64,000 nt of DNA from Ypsolopha sequella (Eukaryota; Arthropoda; Insecta; Lepidoptera; Ypsolophidae), in assembly GCA_934047225.1 (NCBI GenBank), contig OW203989.1, positions 2,021,977 through 2,085,976 on the forward strand, written 5' to 3'. Under the pieces are notes generated by a model. That model searched no databases. It saw nothing but the letters and a program-made list of their open reading frames with translations, and was not told where the DNA came from. The translations under genes and the position numbers were made by a program. Numbering within the stretch: the first letter of the stretch is position 1; every line of letters begins with the position of its first letter. Of the stretch, positions 11,601 through 26,600 are shown one piece after another.

Positions 11601-14600
11601 TTTCGCGTTGGATAAATTTATGATAATTTTTTTACTTCCACCCTACCTGTAACCAATGCTGCCCTACCTCAAATTTGACTCTAGCTACAGCCCTGGATCG
11701 ATGGCCTTGCTACACGTAGTACTTTGGGAATTTGGGATCTATTAGTTAGACTCTCTTCAGAAGATGCTGAAAAAGCGTTGTTAAAAGTAAGAAATTATCA
11801 GGGTGCTGGACCTGATGGTCTTCCGGGTGTTTTTATCGTCAATTGAGCGAAAACCCTGGCATCTCCACTATCAATTATTTTTTATTTTTCTCTGTACTCT
11901 GGGATATTTCCTCAGTATTGGAAACGGGCAAACGTAGTCCCTATTCCTAAGGGGAATAACGCATCGGATATTAGAAACTATAGGCCCATTTCTTTATTGC
12001 CCTTACCCGCGAAGGTTTTTGAATCGCTGATTTGTCCTATATTGTCTAACCACATCAAATCCTATTTAATACCTCAACCACATGGTTTTAGAAACAAGAT
12101 ATCCACCTCATCTAACCTTGCTAACTATATTCAGGATTTATCTCGCGAACTCGATAACGGTGGACAAGTTGACTGTATATACATATACAGATACAAGCAA
12201 GGCTTTCGATCGTTCGAAGTTTATTTTTGTGGTTTTCTTCCTATTTGTCTAAAAGAGGATTTAGAGTCGTACCATCCGGGTACGAATCGGAAACACTTGC
12301 TGCACCATCTAGAGTTCCTCAAGGGTCTCATTTAGGGCCTGTGCTTTTTTTGATATTCATCAATGACTTAAGTAGTAAAATCGTTCATAGTAAATTCTCA
12401 ATGTTTGCCGATGATCTCAAAATTTACCAAACAATACTTTCTCCTGCAGACGGTCAGCTGCTGCAATCCGACTTGGAAAATGTGGTCAAATAAGCTACCT
12501 CTTAATGCCCAAAAATGCAAATACATAATATTTGCAAAGAAGAAAACCTCAATATGCACCGAATATAACTTGCAGAATACCCCTTTAAAGGAAGTTTCGG
12601 AGATAAGGGACCTGGGCGTTATCGTTGATAATAAATTATCATTTATTCCTCACTCTATAGTAACAAAAAGTTTTAAAATGTTGGGATTTTTTTGGCGTAA
12701 CGCTAAAGTATTTACCCGCTCTTCCACACTTAAAATTCTTTACTATTCTTTCGTACGTAGTAAACTTGAATATTGCTCATCCATATGGAATCCCTATTAC
12801 GACATCTACATTTCAAGAATCGAAAAAATCCAAAAGAGATTCGTATTGTTTCACTCGAGGATAGGAGATGGATAGCTGATCAGCTATTTCTATTCAAGAT
12901 TTTGCGTGGCATGATCGCTTGCTCTGATCTTTTCTGTCGTATCAACTACTGCGTACCTCGTATCGGTTCCCGCATTGTTAATTTTAAACCCTTCAAAGTG
13001 GAGGACCAACCTGGGCTTTTTTAGTATCATTAGTAACTTTTTTTAATTTTGTGATCGTAAACATTACTTTTTTAGTAACTGTTCTTATTAACAATGGATG
13101 CTGTGTTTAACTATAATTGGGTTGCACCCCAAACTTAGTTTTAATGAAATTTGTGTAATTCTTTTTGGTGTTAACCTGTTGTTTTTTTTTATCCGCTTTC
13201 CCCCGGTTTTAATTTTGGTTAACCTTTACTTATAAATAAATAAAACAATTCATTATTTGGGGTGTATACTTTTTGACTGCGTTTTCAGGGTACCAAACGG
13301 GACCCTATTACTAAGCCTCCTCTCTCAGTCTGTCCGTCGGCATAGTAAAACCAGAACAGTAGTTTATCTTCAAGTAAAGGTACATCGCGCGGCTAATATG
13401 TGTGCGTGCTAGTACGCACGAAGTACAGTACGCACACAACAGCAATATCTCGGTATGCAAGGCCGGTGCTAGTCGGGGTTACGCCGCGGCAACGAAGACT
13501 GTTACTAATGAATATAGAAGTCATTTTAGTTTGGCCTTCGGCAACAGATTAGTTGGTAACACGTGCATTTAACGTATCGCTATTCGTACCGGCTGTCGCT
13601 GCTGCTGCCATCGTGTTGAAGGCCCAATGTAAATGAATTTAATATTTACAAACATAATACATACCTACGTAGTATATGTATAATATATGTATTTAAATAT
13701 TGATTTGTATTAGCTAGGTAATAAAATAAAAGAAGGAACAACCCTGACACAGTAGGTATTGAAGTCTCGTACGGGGCGTGAGTTAATCTACTGTTCTGGT
13801 TTTACTATGCCGTCGGTCTGGCTTGTTTCAGCCGTTATTAGTAGCCAGTTGAACTTTTTACGCAATACGTGTTAGTATAACCTCTATTACGGCAAATAAA
13901 AATCTAAGTAGGGGTCCCGAATAAAAAAATACCCCATACAAAAAACCTCGAAAAAGTTTTTTTTTTTTAATCATATCCCCTCCCATTCATCTCCGAAACA
14001 AGAGGACAACGTAGATGATAACGTAAAGGTTAAAAGTAAAGTAGGATTTGTGCGCGAGTCCAACTCGCACTTAGCCAAATTACGTTTCATCCATCCATTT
14101 ACTCACACACGCCTGGGGTTGGTGAGCGCGGTGCCGGAACCCTCGCACCAGTGACGCCGCTGCCCGTCACCAGTCTTCTGTATAAGGCCCAGCTATTAGG
14201 GATGGATAAACCGCCATCCATCGGTCCCAGGCATGGCGGGCCTCCTGGTTTTTTTTTTGCCTGTGAGCTGTCCTCTTACTCTCCCCCGAATAACTTCGAG
14301 GGGGTCTCCAAGTAAGATTGTGGTACCTCCACAGTCGAGCCCGGCATCAGCTCTACCACCTGTAAAAATTATGTTTAGATCAAGCTAATAAGGACCTTAT
14401 TTTTTTCCAGTTAAAATCGACCAAATTGGACGGTTGCATCACCTCTCTAGAGCTGATGGAGTCTCCCAAAATCCGAGGAAACAACCGCATCTTATTAGTA
14501 GGTACAAGGACCAGCGAGATCTACGCCATTAACGTGGCGACATTCGTCCCCACCTTAGTGGTCACCTGCCATAGATGCGCCATCAATGATATCGCGTTCC

Positions 14601-17600
14601 CCAAGTACGTATTTATTAATTTACTAGCTCTTGCCCGCAGGCGCCGCCCGCGCTGATTTAGTTTGCATTGTTCCCATAAACTATCTCTATGCAAAAATCA
14701 CGTCGATCTGTTGCACCGTTATTGCCAGAAAGGACAAACCAACAAACACTTTTGCATTTATATTTTCGTACGGATATAAAATTATTGTGAAAGACTGAAA
14801 TATATTTTGGTGAATTGTGGATGGTCTTCAGTCGAGTACACGCTATTATAATTACACGAAATATAGATGACCGCATTCTTAATATCATCCATCAGCCTGG
14901 TTCATCCACTGCTGGACATAGGCCATTCCTACATGTGGTAGAGCTGATGCCGAGCTCGACTGTGTGGAAGTACCACCATCTTACTTGGAGACCCCCACGG
15001 CACAACATGTCTAACGTACTTGTATTACTACATGTCAGTGTCTTGCACCTATTTTCCTCGCTCTAGTGAGGTAAAAATTGTGTATTTCGGTTGGCAGAAA
15101 ATGTTATATTGCGTCTCGTACTTTTGAAACCTTCGCTAAGCTCAGGATTATATTTTTGTACTCATTCCCTTCAGGTTTCAATAAATAAGCAGCCTTGCAT
15201 AATAAATACTTAAATAAATTGAAAACAATATTTGAATATTTATTTATTGACCTTTTTATTTTGGCCGCATTATAATGGCAGTCAATTTTTCCAGCCTACT
15301 TCACTCCAGTGTTTCCAAAGCCGCAGCAACATTTTTGAAGCATAATCTTGGCTTATGGCTAACAGTGGACTGCTTTAGATTGATGCATGTATGTATGTAT
15401 GTATTATATATTTTTTCAGAGGGATGTCAGGCGTGTTCGCGACGGCCGGCGCCGGTGACGTCAGAGTGTGGTGTCTCGAGAGTTGCCAGGAGTTGCTGCG
15501 CATCGTGGTGCCCAACTTCACTTGCTCCGCTGTGCTGTTCTCTAGCGACGGGAAGAGCATCGTCTCGGGTTTGTATTGACTTAGACCCAACTAACTGACA
15601 AATCCTTTCACTTTATCTGGCTTCTGCCGTGGCTTGCCATCACCCTCATGACGACCCATGCTGCCAAGCGACTCACTGTGTTCCGGCGTGACGTCATGAG
15701 AAGCCGTACCGGGAGAATTACTGGCAGTTACGTTGTTAAGACTTCATTTATCAAATTTAAAAAGCACCACCAATCCACTTCAGTTTATTTATTCAGTTCA
15801 GTTTATTTATTCTTCAAACAAATTACATTGTATTAGAAAAACAATCTTATAATTAACTTATTTTACAAATCTTAAAATTATAATGACATTGTATGTATCA
15901 GGTTCTTAATTTGATGCAATGTTAATAAATAATAGTAATGGTAATGGTAATAAAATGTCTATTAGTTATCAAATTTATGTCAAAATTATAAGGTAAAGGA
16001 CAAAGATCTAGGACGTCAAGTATTGTCAAAGAAATAAATCATCCAGTGAGTACAGACATTTCGCAAGCAAGAATTTTTTTAGATTAGTTTTAAAAATACC
16101 AGTTGAGTCAATTAGCTTCAAACTTAAAGGCAACGCGTTGTAATATCTAACAGCTTGGTAGCAAGCACTGTGTTCCGCAATTTTCAACGAGGGAGGCACA
16201 GTATTGATCCGGACATCCTTGCGTCTCGAATTTAATCTTTGTACTTTGTCATCCGGAGTTTCTAGCCTAGTAATATGTTTGGAAAAATCGGATAACAATA
16301 CGTATATGTATAAAGAAGGTACGGTTAACACACCCAGCCTAGCGAAATGATCCTTGCAAGATGTCCAAGGTGGAATTCTGACTATAGTGCGTATTGCTCT
16401 TTTTTGCAATACAAACGCTTTTGTGAGGTTATACTTATAGCTGTTACCCCAAAATTTTATGCTATAACGTAGTCTGGATTCTACTAAGGCGTAATAAACT
16501 GTTAGGAGATGTTCCTGTGCCACTTCCTCTCTTAAACTTCTAAGTGCATAGCAGGCTGAACTTATGGTACTCTCTATCGCTTGTAGTTCCGGTTTCCAAT
16601 TTAAGCATGAGTCCAATCTAACGCCTAAGAATTTAACCTCATCAACTTGTGTAATAGTGATGCCATTTATTGAAATTTGTAGTGTATCATTATTTCTAGC
16701 TGTAGTTTTGAACAACATCACATTAGTTTTATCTGCGTTTAATTTAAGATTGTTGCAAACAAACCATGCCTGGAAAGCCAACATAGTGTCCTGTACTCTA
16801 TCATTGAGATCATTTATGTTGTCAGAACTGATTACTGCATTTGTATCATCAGCAAATAGCACTATATGTATGCCAGGGACTTTGTTTTTTATGTAGTCTA
16901 TCAGGTCATTGGTAAAAATTGTGAAGAGAATAGGCCCTAATATAGACCCTTGCGGTACCCCACGCGTTATCGTTCTGACATTAGATCGCGCCATATTTTC
17001 CATCCCTTTATCTGTACATTTGATCTCTACATATTGGCTTCTATTTTTTAAGTAGCTTTCCATTAAACGCAATAAACCTTTCCGGACACCATAATGTTCC
17101 AATTTGCCCAACAGAATGTGGTGGTCAACAGTATCAAACGCCGAGCTAAGATCTAAGAAGAGCGCCGCAACCTTCTTTTTTTCCGAAAGATATCTCACCG
17201 TATCATCGATCAAAGTTTCTACCGCATCTGCAGTACCAATACCTTTCCTGTATCCGTACTGTCTATTATTTATTACTTTGTTCAAAGATAAATGCGTACA
17301 AAGCCTATGTTGCAGTAGTTTCTCAAATATTTTAGATGTTGTTGGAAGAACAGAAATTTGTCTATACATTTTGGCGTCTGTTTTGGACCCTTTTTTGAAA
17401 ACCGGTATTACTTTTGCCAACTTAAGTTGTTCTGGAAAAATCTCATTTGCAACACATTCATTAAACAAATGTGTGAGGGGGAGTGCTAGTAGATCTATAT
17501 TGTCCTTAAATACGTTTATTGTTATTTCATCCCATCCTGATGATTTCTTGTTTTCCATGGAAAGAACTAACTTTTTTATCTCACACTGTGTAAACGGTCG

Positions 17601-20600
17601 ACATTCCATGTCATTTCCTACAATATTAACACTTTCTTTCAATACCGATATAGCAACATTTGGGTTCACTAAATCATACCCGACTCCTAAATTGAAATGT
17701 TCTGAAAAAACATTAACGATATCTTTCGGATCAGTTATTATTTTATTGTCACATTTTAAAATTAAATTATCTGTTTTTTTATCGCTCTTATTCCTATGCC
17801 TATTGATTATCTTCCAAATTGCCTTGCTACTGTTTTTGGCAACAACTAATTCTTTTGCTATCGTCATTTTCTTCAAATTGCGAATTACTTTGCGATACAG
17901 TCTTATATATGTCGTCTTATAATTTATTATAGAACTGTCAGAGTGAAGATTTATATTAGTCAAAACGCGTTTCATTTTACTTGAGGTTCGTATTCCCTTA
18001 GTTACCCAGTTTATTTTATTTGCTTTTTTTACGTTAACCTTCCTTTTAACTTTTTTAAAACTATCCCTGAAGAGTTGAGTCAGCTTGGATAAAAAGGTAT
18101 TTATTCCTATACTACACCAGTTAATAGTCTCTAATTGCTGACGAAAAATTGCTTTATTTTTATTAGAAAAACTTCGTCTGTATGTAAAAAATACCTTCTC
18201 TTTTTTTTCTTTAGCTTTAGTAACTATCGGACATGATAATAACGCATGTCCGTCGCCTATCCCGTTGAAGTATACATCAACCGTTCCCAAATCCTCTATC
18301 CTGAGATTAGTAAAAATATTATCAATGCACGACTGCGAATCATTACGTCTAAAAGTAGGAGTATTGACCAAGTGTCTATAGTTGTAACAGGATAACAATG
18401 TAAGGAGTTCGAATTTTTGTTTGCTATCTGATAGAAAGTCTACATTAAAGTCACCAACTATCAAACACTTTTTGTCAAATGTAGTTTCCAGTAAAGTCTC
18501 CAAGCTGATAATGAAAGAGTCAAAGTTTTTACTGTCCGGGGTTCGATAGATACATATAATGTTAATGCCCGTATCGATGTCCCTTACACCACAAATCTCA
18601 AAACTATTCATCTTATACATTCTACAATAATTTCTTAGTTCCTCTACTTGTCTGTCCTTTTGCGCCAATATTAGTGAACCACCTCTCTTTTTGTTAGTCC
18701 TCATATTGTATGATACCATATTGTAATCTGTTAGATTGAAAAGTGGTGCACTGGTTTTGTTAAGAAAATGTTCGCATATGCAGAAAAAACTAGGTTTGAC
18801 ACAAAGTTCGTGAAGGAGTAATTCAATTTCATCTTTTTTGTTACTGACACCACAAAGATTCTGATAGAGAAGAGATACATAATTTACTTTATTGGCGAAA
18901 AAACACATTTTCCTCAGTCTGCGTATCTTTGTGGTGTGAACTGTTTATACAGCCTGTCTGCGTCTCTACAGTTACCAAATTTTTGAGAGTTGTTCCATCA
19001 TCAGGACAAGTTTGCGTCTCTACATGTTTTACACTCAATGGACGCAGAAGACTAACGCCTCCCGCGTTAATCTCGCGTTCTGGGTTACAATGGTACCTTT
19101 TGAGTTCTGGGTTACAATGGTACCTTTCGAATTCACCTTTATAATAGAGACGCAGAATCTCTCTGTGCATGCATCCACTACCAAATTTTTTTTAAAAAAT
19201 CCTATCGTCATCGTAGACATCCAAGAGCGCCACGCGTGAGAAACACGAGCTTACATGTTCTAGGCATTGATTTAGCATATGTTCATTTAAATACTTAGTC
19301 AAACCAACATTACACACAACTATATTAGTATGTTTAAGGGCACTTAGACAACAATACAGGGTCGATTGAAGGCACAAGGGGTCATAATCATTCGAACCCG
19401 CCAGAATTATAATAAAGTCCCGGTCCGTGAGCTCCTTGCAGTCAGATTGGCATGAACTCAAAATCTCGGCCAGAGGTGCGTGCGGCTTGATCGTCGATGT
19501 GACTCTATAACCAGCTCCTAGCAAATTCTGAAGATTGGATCTTAATCCTCTTCCTCTCTCATCAGTATAAAGTCGGACTTGCTTTAAGTTTGGTTTTGTT
19601 AAATCTGTTTTTTGAGGATCCACATTATGTTCCGTTGTAGTATAGCTGCTGCTTGATTGGAGGGTTGCATGTTTTTCTATATTTAAAGTTATCTGGTGGA
19701 ATGATGGTCTTGGCCCTAAGTGACAGGTAGGGTTCGATAAATCGTTACAAGCATTTTTGTTGCGTTCGGTTTGGTAAGTTCTGGGTGCTAGAATTTTGTT
19801 TACGCCGATCTGCTGTATGACATTATTCGTGAGATCCCGCTGTGAAGTACTGGGAAAGCCGGGCTTTAAGGAATCGCTACGTGTTTTACGGTATCGGGGG
19901 GATACAAGTTTTATGGGCGATGATGTAGTTCCCATGTGCATATCCCCTAAACCCACGGATTTGAGAACCTGTATTTTTTTCAGGTGCTCGTTGTTCTCTC
20001 TATGTAAGGTAGAATTAGCGAAGTTTAAATTTTCAATTTCAGCATGCGCCGCTCCTATTTCAAGTTTCAATCTCTCGTTTTCGCTTTTAAAATCCTCTAG
20101 GTCCTGACTATGATTGTGGGCCAATGTAGTCGGTAGACTGATGTAGGATAAGTCTAGGGCGGACTCCTCGTACCCCCTGTAGCGTGTTGGTTTTCTTTGT
20201 GTCACATAGTTATGTTCTTGTGCAGATGGTGTAGATGTTGTAGATGTTGTAGATGCATCTGTGATTTCCAAAAGCTTATTGCACTCATTGCAAGTGTAAA
20301 CATTTTTTCGAGTTGCATATTCGGCCATATACTTCGCAGTCGTTATATTTACACAGTTATGGTGAAAAATCTTTTTACAAGAGTCGCATTGTAGTAGTTC
20401 TATGTCAAGAAGCTTTCCCAAGCACACTATGCATGACTTCATAGTGGCGACTTTATATACTCGTGGCTCCCTCTATCGGGCTCAGTCAGAAGCACTTTGA
20501 ACATAGATGTTGTGTAGTGTTGTTCGTTTGTACACTGTTTTTCAAATGCCTGCGACGTTGAGAGCTGGTTCGGAGTATAAGTTATAGATGGCGCTGTTTT

Positions 20601-23600
20601 CAGTAAAAATTATTCAGGTTTTCAGGCTGTTTTTTACAGAGTGCAGCACTGTGTATACATGTAAAAAATCACTCCTACAGTTTCTCACCAAAAAACTTGG
20701 AATAACTGATAAATTTGTCACTTCATTCCCTTTCTCATTCAATCCATTCATTCCACGGGATCTCATTCACTCAGCGATTCAAACTCACCATGTTAAGACC
20801 TCGCTGTAACACAGCCTAAATATTATCATAAAATAATATATAATTTCGTGAACTATGCGTGTACATAGCACCAGAATTGATCAGGGGGCCCCAAGCCAGA
20901 GCAGAGATAACCAGGAACATCAATATAATCAACTACCTGTAAGTCCCTCCAATTTCCTTTGGTGCTCTCTTTTCACAATTCAAAGCAAAGACACAACGAC
21001 GCTCTATAAATTTAAATTGTAACCATCATACAGTCCACAACATAACATACGTAGAGTATCAGTCATTCGTCCGTTACATACTTCCGCGATCTTCCGCTGG
21101 TGTCAAATGACAAAGCATAGACGCATTGCCTGCAAAATAAATACATATAATAAAAGATTAGAACCCGGTGTGTCTGTACATTGAAGATAAGTAACAAAAA
21201 TAGAAAGAGGGTGACTAAAAAAGGGTAATAGAACACAAATCAGCGATTTTTTTAATTCTTTTCTGTCTGTTTATTCGCGCACATCTCCGAAACCACTAGA
21301 CGGATTTTATGCAGTTTTCACAGGTAGACAGGGCTTAATTTAAATTTAAATATAGGCTTTGTTTCATTAAAATCGGATGTCGGAAAAAAGTTATCGTCAT
21401 TTAGAGATTTTTGGAATTTACTTTTCTACTTTTAGAAGTTAGAAGTTACATAGCAAATAATAATTCCTGGCTATGAAGGCCTATAGACGTCACGAACAAT
21501 TTTATTGTATAAAAGAAAAAAACAAAAAAAACTTTGGTTAGAATTAAGAAGCATATAAAATTTTAGTACATGGAAAATCAACAGGTGTCGCTGTTCATTA
21601 TTAGAACGCGCATAAATAAATATTTAGTTATTTCGTTTAAATAGCGTCAACTATTTTGGTAGATAAACAGTTTTATTGCGAAATTTGTTGCAGCAATTGT
21701 ATAATAGATGGTGATACCTTCTTTGATGAAACGGGCTAGGTAGGTACTATAATAACTTTAAATTGTAAAGCTTAGTATATTAAATACTATTAAAAAACTG
21801 TAAAAGAAAAGAGCTGTGTCTGTCGGTCCATTTATGATATTCCAAAAGAATAGCTGTGTAGGATAATGATAAAAAAAACGGAATTTGTGTCGGTATTTCA
21901 TGCATCACGCGAAACTACTGAACGGGTTTTGATGCGGTTACCACTGTACGATCCTCAGCAGTGAGACATGGATTATATAGAAAAAAGCAAGGGAGATCAA
22001 TGTTCGATAACTTATTATCCAATTTAACAACTGGAATACTTTTTATTGCGGGATTCCCAAGGGATTACACTGTGGCCGCATTATCTTCTCCCACGCGAGC
22101 GAAGTGGCGGGCGACAGCCGACAGCTATATTATAAACAAATATCTACTTAAAAAACCTCAACTAGGGGCATAATTTATTCTCTCTACTGTGGCTTGGTTT
22201 CGCACCCTTTACATTGCGAGTGTCATTCGGTGAGTGACGGAGGGGCTGGACCTGTGCGGATCAAACCACGGACGGCATTCCTTCTGGACAGTCAGGCTCC
22301 GTATTGTGCGTTGGACTGTCACTAGACCAGCCAACACTCGTAACATCCTCTTTTCACCGATGGTTTTTACGTCCCTACGTGATAAGGGGTAATACTTTGG
22401 CCACAAATACCCGTTTTTAGAGCATGCAGGTTTACCTTAGCGTTTTTCTTCACCGTCCATCATGTGGTGTGTAAACATATATTACGCGCGAACACTCATT
22501 GGTGCACTCGATGGGGTTCAAACTCGGGTCTCAACATTGGGATTCCGGCGTTCTACCGACTGAGCAAAGGCTGCTAAATATTATAATTTATAGTGCACCT
22601 TATAACAACATATTTCCTTAACCCGTTTAGCGTGGAACGACGCGTGCATCCGCGCGTTCACCCCGCTGACGGGGCGGCTCGTGTACTGCATCTTCAACAC
22701 TCACAACAAGGGCACCTCCGCGCTTGACATCACTCATGACGGACGGACGCTCATCTCTGGCGGCTGTGAGGGACAGGTTATTATATATCTACACTTCAAC
22801 ACTCACAGCAAGAGCACTTAAAGTAGAGCCACTGAGTGATGGCGCCTACAAAGTATCGTAATTATTTGTAAGCAAGTGTGAATTAAAAAATGTAATACTT
22901 CATTGTTGATAGTGATGTACTACTTGTTTCGGTTATTATTTTTCGATTTGAATGTTGCTTTATTGTGCAATAGAATTTGTATAGAAACAAACATTTTTTT
23001 TTATAAAAGTTTCTCATATTTTATAGGTCGTGTTTGAGGTCGCCAAATTACGCAATAATATTTAATTAAAAACAAAACAATGACGAAGTTAAACTAAACG
23101 AAAATAAATGATAGTAAAATACTTTTTTCGATTTAGATATTTAAACATATCTTGGGGGCCCCGGGGCACTACACCGCATAGCCCTCCGATAGCTACACCA
23201 CTGGTTTTGGCACATTTTCCTTTTGTATCATTATGTTGAATGTTGAATGACGTGTCTAATGTTGAGTAAACTCACACTTGATTTTTATTTTTAACCGAAA
23301 TTTGAAATGTACCTCATCACTAAATGCAGCTGTCATAAGTGCCATCACTCAGTGGCTCTACTTTATGCGCTTGACAACAATAACCTTTCCGTCCATCTTG
23401 CGTCCATCATGACTCATGACGGACGGAAAGGTTATTGTTAAGATAAAATAAATTAATCATAAATACCGGATGTAACTGGACAGAGGTGTCGTGGAACACC
23501 CGCGGCTTTTACGATTTGGGGGGGAGGGGAGTCATCTTTGCTCAAGTACAGTTCCACGCATTGTTTAATTAAATATGTTGAGTTTTTTCTACTTTTCGAC

Positions 23601-26600
23601 TTTTTTTGATTGCATTGCTTAGACTTTAGCAGTTAATCTATTCAAAATGTTCCTAAAGCGTCAAATTTTAGGAGATTTTGGAATCAGTGTGGCTGATTTT
23701 AGGGGGTTCATGACCCCTATGTGCCTCGACGGACCGCCACTGATAACGAAGTTCCTTTCGCTACTGACCCATACGCCGCATTAATATAAACTGCAGTAAA
23801 TATATTGTAAACACATACTATAGCAAAAGTGTCGTGACGGGCGACTTTTTCTGGCCTAGCTCTAATGCCAAATGGCGATAAGAAACTTCGGTCAAAAAAA
23901 TTTAGAAAGTGGTTAAGTGGTTTCATTACATATCTGTCCATCTGCTCCCGGTATGACACTCGTGCCGTACACCTGCAGGTGCGCGTGTGGGACATCCGTC
24001 CAGAACGTCAGTCTCTGAAGAAGGTACTGAAGGAGCACAAGAGCCCCGTCTCAGCTATCCAGGTGTCGCCCAACGACACTGAGGCGGTGAGCGCTGGGAC
24101 CGACGGCTCTTGCATTATTTGGGACTTGGTGTAAGTTCGCGACAATCAAAAGGGCGGACGTGAAGTAAGCTATTTTTAGGGCTCCGTACCCGAAGAGTGC
24201 CAAATGGGATCGCTGTCTGTCTGTCACGGGGGGTCTACAGCCGTTATAGGTTAAATTTTTACACAATATATGTGACTATAGCCTCTATAACTTCAAACAA
24301 AAAAAATGAAACCCAAGGGTACAAAAAACCTCGAAAAAGTTGCATTTTTTAACATTATTTGTTTCAGCTCTATCTCAAAGACGGTAATACATACATACAA
24401 GCAACAAGCAAGTTTCAAATTTGGTCATATTTTTGCACATGCTCTAAAATAAAACAACAAATAATTTAAATTAGGGTTCTGTACTCAGAGGGTGCCGAAA
24501 TGTTTGTCAGGCGCTACCGTTTTATCGCCTTGATGTTTCTTTGGCATCTATATTGTTGTTCTTTACCATGTTTTTAGGGTTTCTAGCTTGTTTTGTGTGG
24601 TGGTATGGATCCCTTTGTGCGCGAGTCGCAGTCACACTTGGCCAAATTATTACATCTTAAGGACAGCCATTAAGCGTAAACCTCCATACAAATGCAAACA
24701 CAGAATTGTGAGGTGGCTATGGAATGTTCTTATAATATTATATACCTTGTATATACAATGTGTAACAGAAAGGTGTAACCATATTTGAAGAGCTTATTCA
24801 ATCAATGGTATACCATTCTATAGAACAACTTTTACTATGGAGTCAATCCTGAAATCTAAAAAAAAATCTGCCCTTCCATACATTTCGGCCGAGCGGCATT
24901 GCATTTTCCTATAAAGCAAGGAAAAAATTTTTTTTCGATATACAGGATTTGTTCTATAGTAAAAGTTGTTCTAAACCATTGACTGAATAAGATCTCCAAA
25001 TATGGTTACACCTTTCTGTTACACGTTGTATATATATTCCAAATTAGAACGAAAAATCAGGAAATTTTAATCGTATCTTAACAACAAACCCCTAAAAAAC
25101 GTAAATTCAACGGTTTTCACCAAAATTGTAGCCTAATTCGTTTTCATTGTTTCAAATATAATAAAAAACTTGATAATAAATCGCATCGAAAATGTAATTT
25201 TATTTAATAAAGTATTGCAGTATAGAAACGCAGAAAGAAAAGTAAATTTGGATATGAGGAGCTCTGAACCGGAATTCGAACCCGGGACCTCTCGGTTACC
25301 GGGCGATTGCTCTAACCACTGAGCTTAATACAGTATTGCCAAAATTTAGTTTTCGTGACACACTGTTTAAATTTTATGCCCATGAAATCGGTGCGATTGT
25401 ATTGCTCTCGCAAGTTTCATCAAGCCTACACGTTAAGTCTTATAGCGAAATGAAATAGCATAACATTTGGTCACGCCCACAACTAAGTTGCTGCGCTCAT
25501 GTTAGGGTATTCGGAGAAATCGGTCCTGCTCCAACGCATTTACTTTACATTCGTCTATCCTGCTCTGTGGAAGCGGGTCGTTTATAAATCTCGCGTATTC
25601 AAGGTGTTTTTATTTATTATTTTGGAATTAGAAGGTTGGGCTTTTAATACGACGGCCGTTTTATATCACATTTGGTACGTTTATTTTAGTGTAATATAAT
25701 TTGATTATTGTCCAAAATCTAATATAACTCAAATGAATAGTTTTATGCATACGAGTGCATAAAACGAGCCATATTACCCGAGATTTGGCGAAGGCAGCTA
25801 TAGTTCGAGGTAATATGGCCTGTTTGTAGCAGATTTCAATACTTACTTTTCACTTCAATTGCGAGGAAATGAAGCAGTATTATCTCTGGATGATAAATTT
25901 AAATTTCAGTAATACTTCATGCAAATTTAAATAATTAAGCAAATAAATATGTACCTACTGCTAACTAAAAAAACAACAGCTCTTTCCCGTCCCGGAGTTT
26001 CCCGACACTGTTTTTTTTTTAATCTTCCTCCAAGTAGGAAGGCAAAGTATACTTACCCCATACAGCCATTTCTAAATAACCTAAATAAATTATCAGAAAT
26101 TGACTTTTTATTTATTTTATATTATCTCTCTTTAAAGTCACTGCATATATCCTTGAGCATCGTCCTCTGAAGCTTCTGCCCTGTCAGTTCGAGCTAATAT
26201 GATAGAATCTTAGCGCGAACATTATTGAGTTTCAAAAAGTTTGTTTATGAAGTTTTACTGTGTATTTGGCCTATTGCCTTAGTCTTAGAAGAAGTAAACA
26301 CTTTTATGCACTAGAGCATAAAACGTAGTTTTAGTCCGCTTGTAGCAAGCATAAACCAGTACTTTTTAGAGCATGAGAAGTAGAAATTATATTTAGATCA
26401 TAGTTTAGGCATATCTTTGCGATTTAATTGGATGCAGGAAAATGCAATTAATTGTATATCGAACGGCCGAAATATTAAGTAAATAAAATATGAAATACGA
26501 CGATATATATATTTTTAATTTAATTATCACTTTCACTGTTTAAAATGATTTTTGAAAAGAGATAAAATTGGGAGAACTCTCTTGAATCAAGTCAACAAAT

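Larger units (their letters stand above)
15781..20560 (-). mobile_element. CR1-like non-LTR retrotransposon
   Basis: Reverse-strand LINE with ORF1 (19192-20442), a small intermediate frame (18889-19170), ORF2 (16026-18908) and a 3' end made of an 18-bp tandem repeat (two copies of cagtttatttattcagtt-like sequence, 15781-15816). An ORF1 with a PHD-like finger plus an SGNH esterase-like domain, together with an APE-type endonuclease and RT in ORF2, points to the CR1/L2 group. ORF1 and ORF2 are both open. The 5' end is a guess, because no target duplication was found. Confidence 0.85.

Noticed and set aside
17104..17922. 272-codon open frame on the + strand
   Set aside because: It is antisense to the open ORF2 of the CR1-like element and has no domain of its own.
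20875..20940. Extra CFAP52 exon (AG before 20875, GTAAGT after 20940)
   Set aside because: Exons g and h already join in phase with matching protein on both sides; inserting these 66 bases adds residues with no counterpart in the family.
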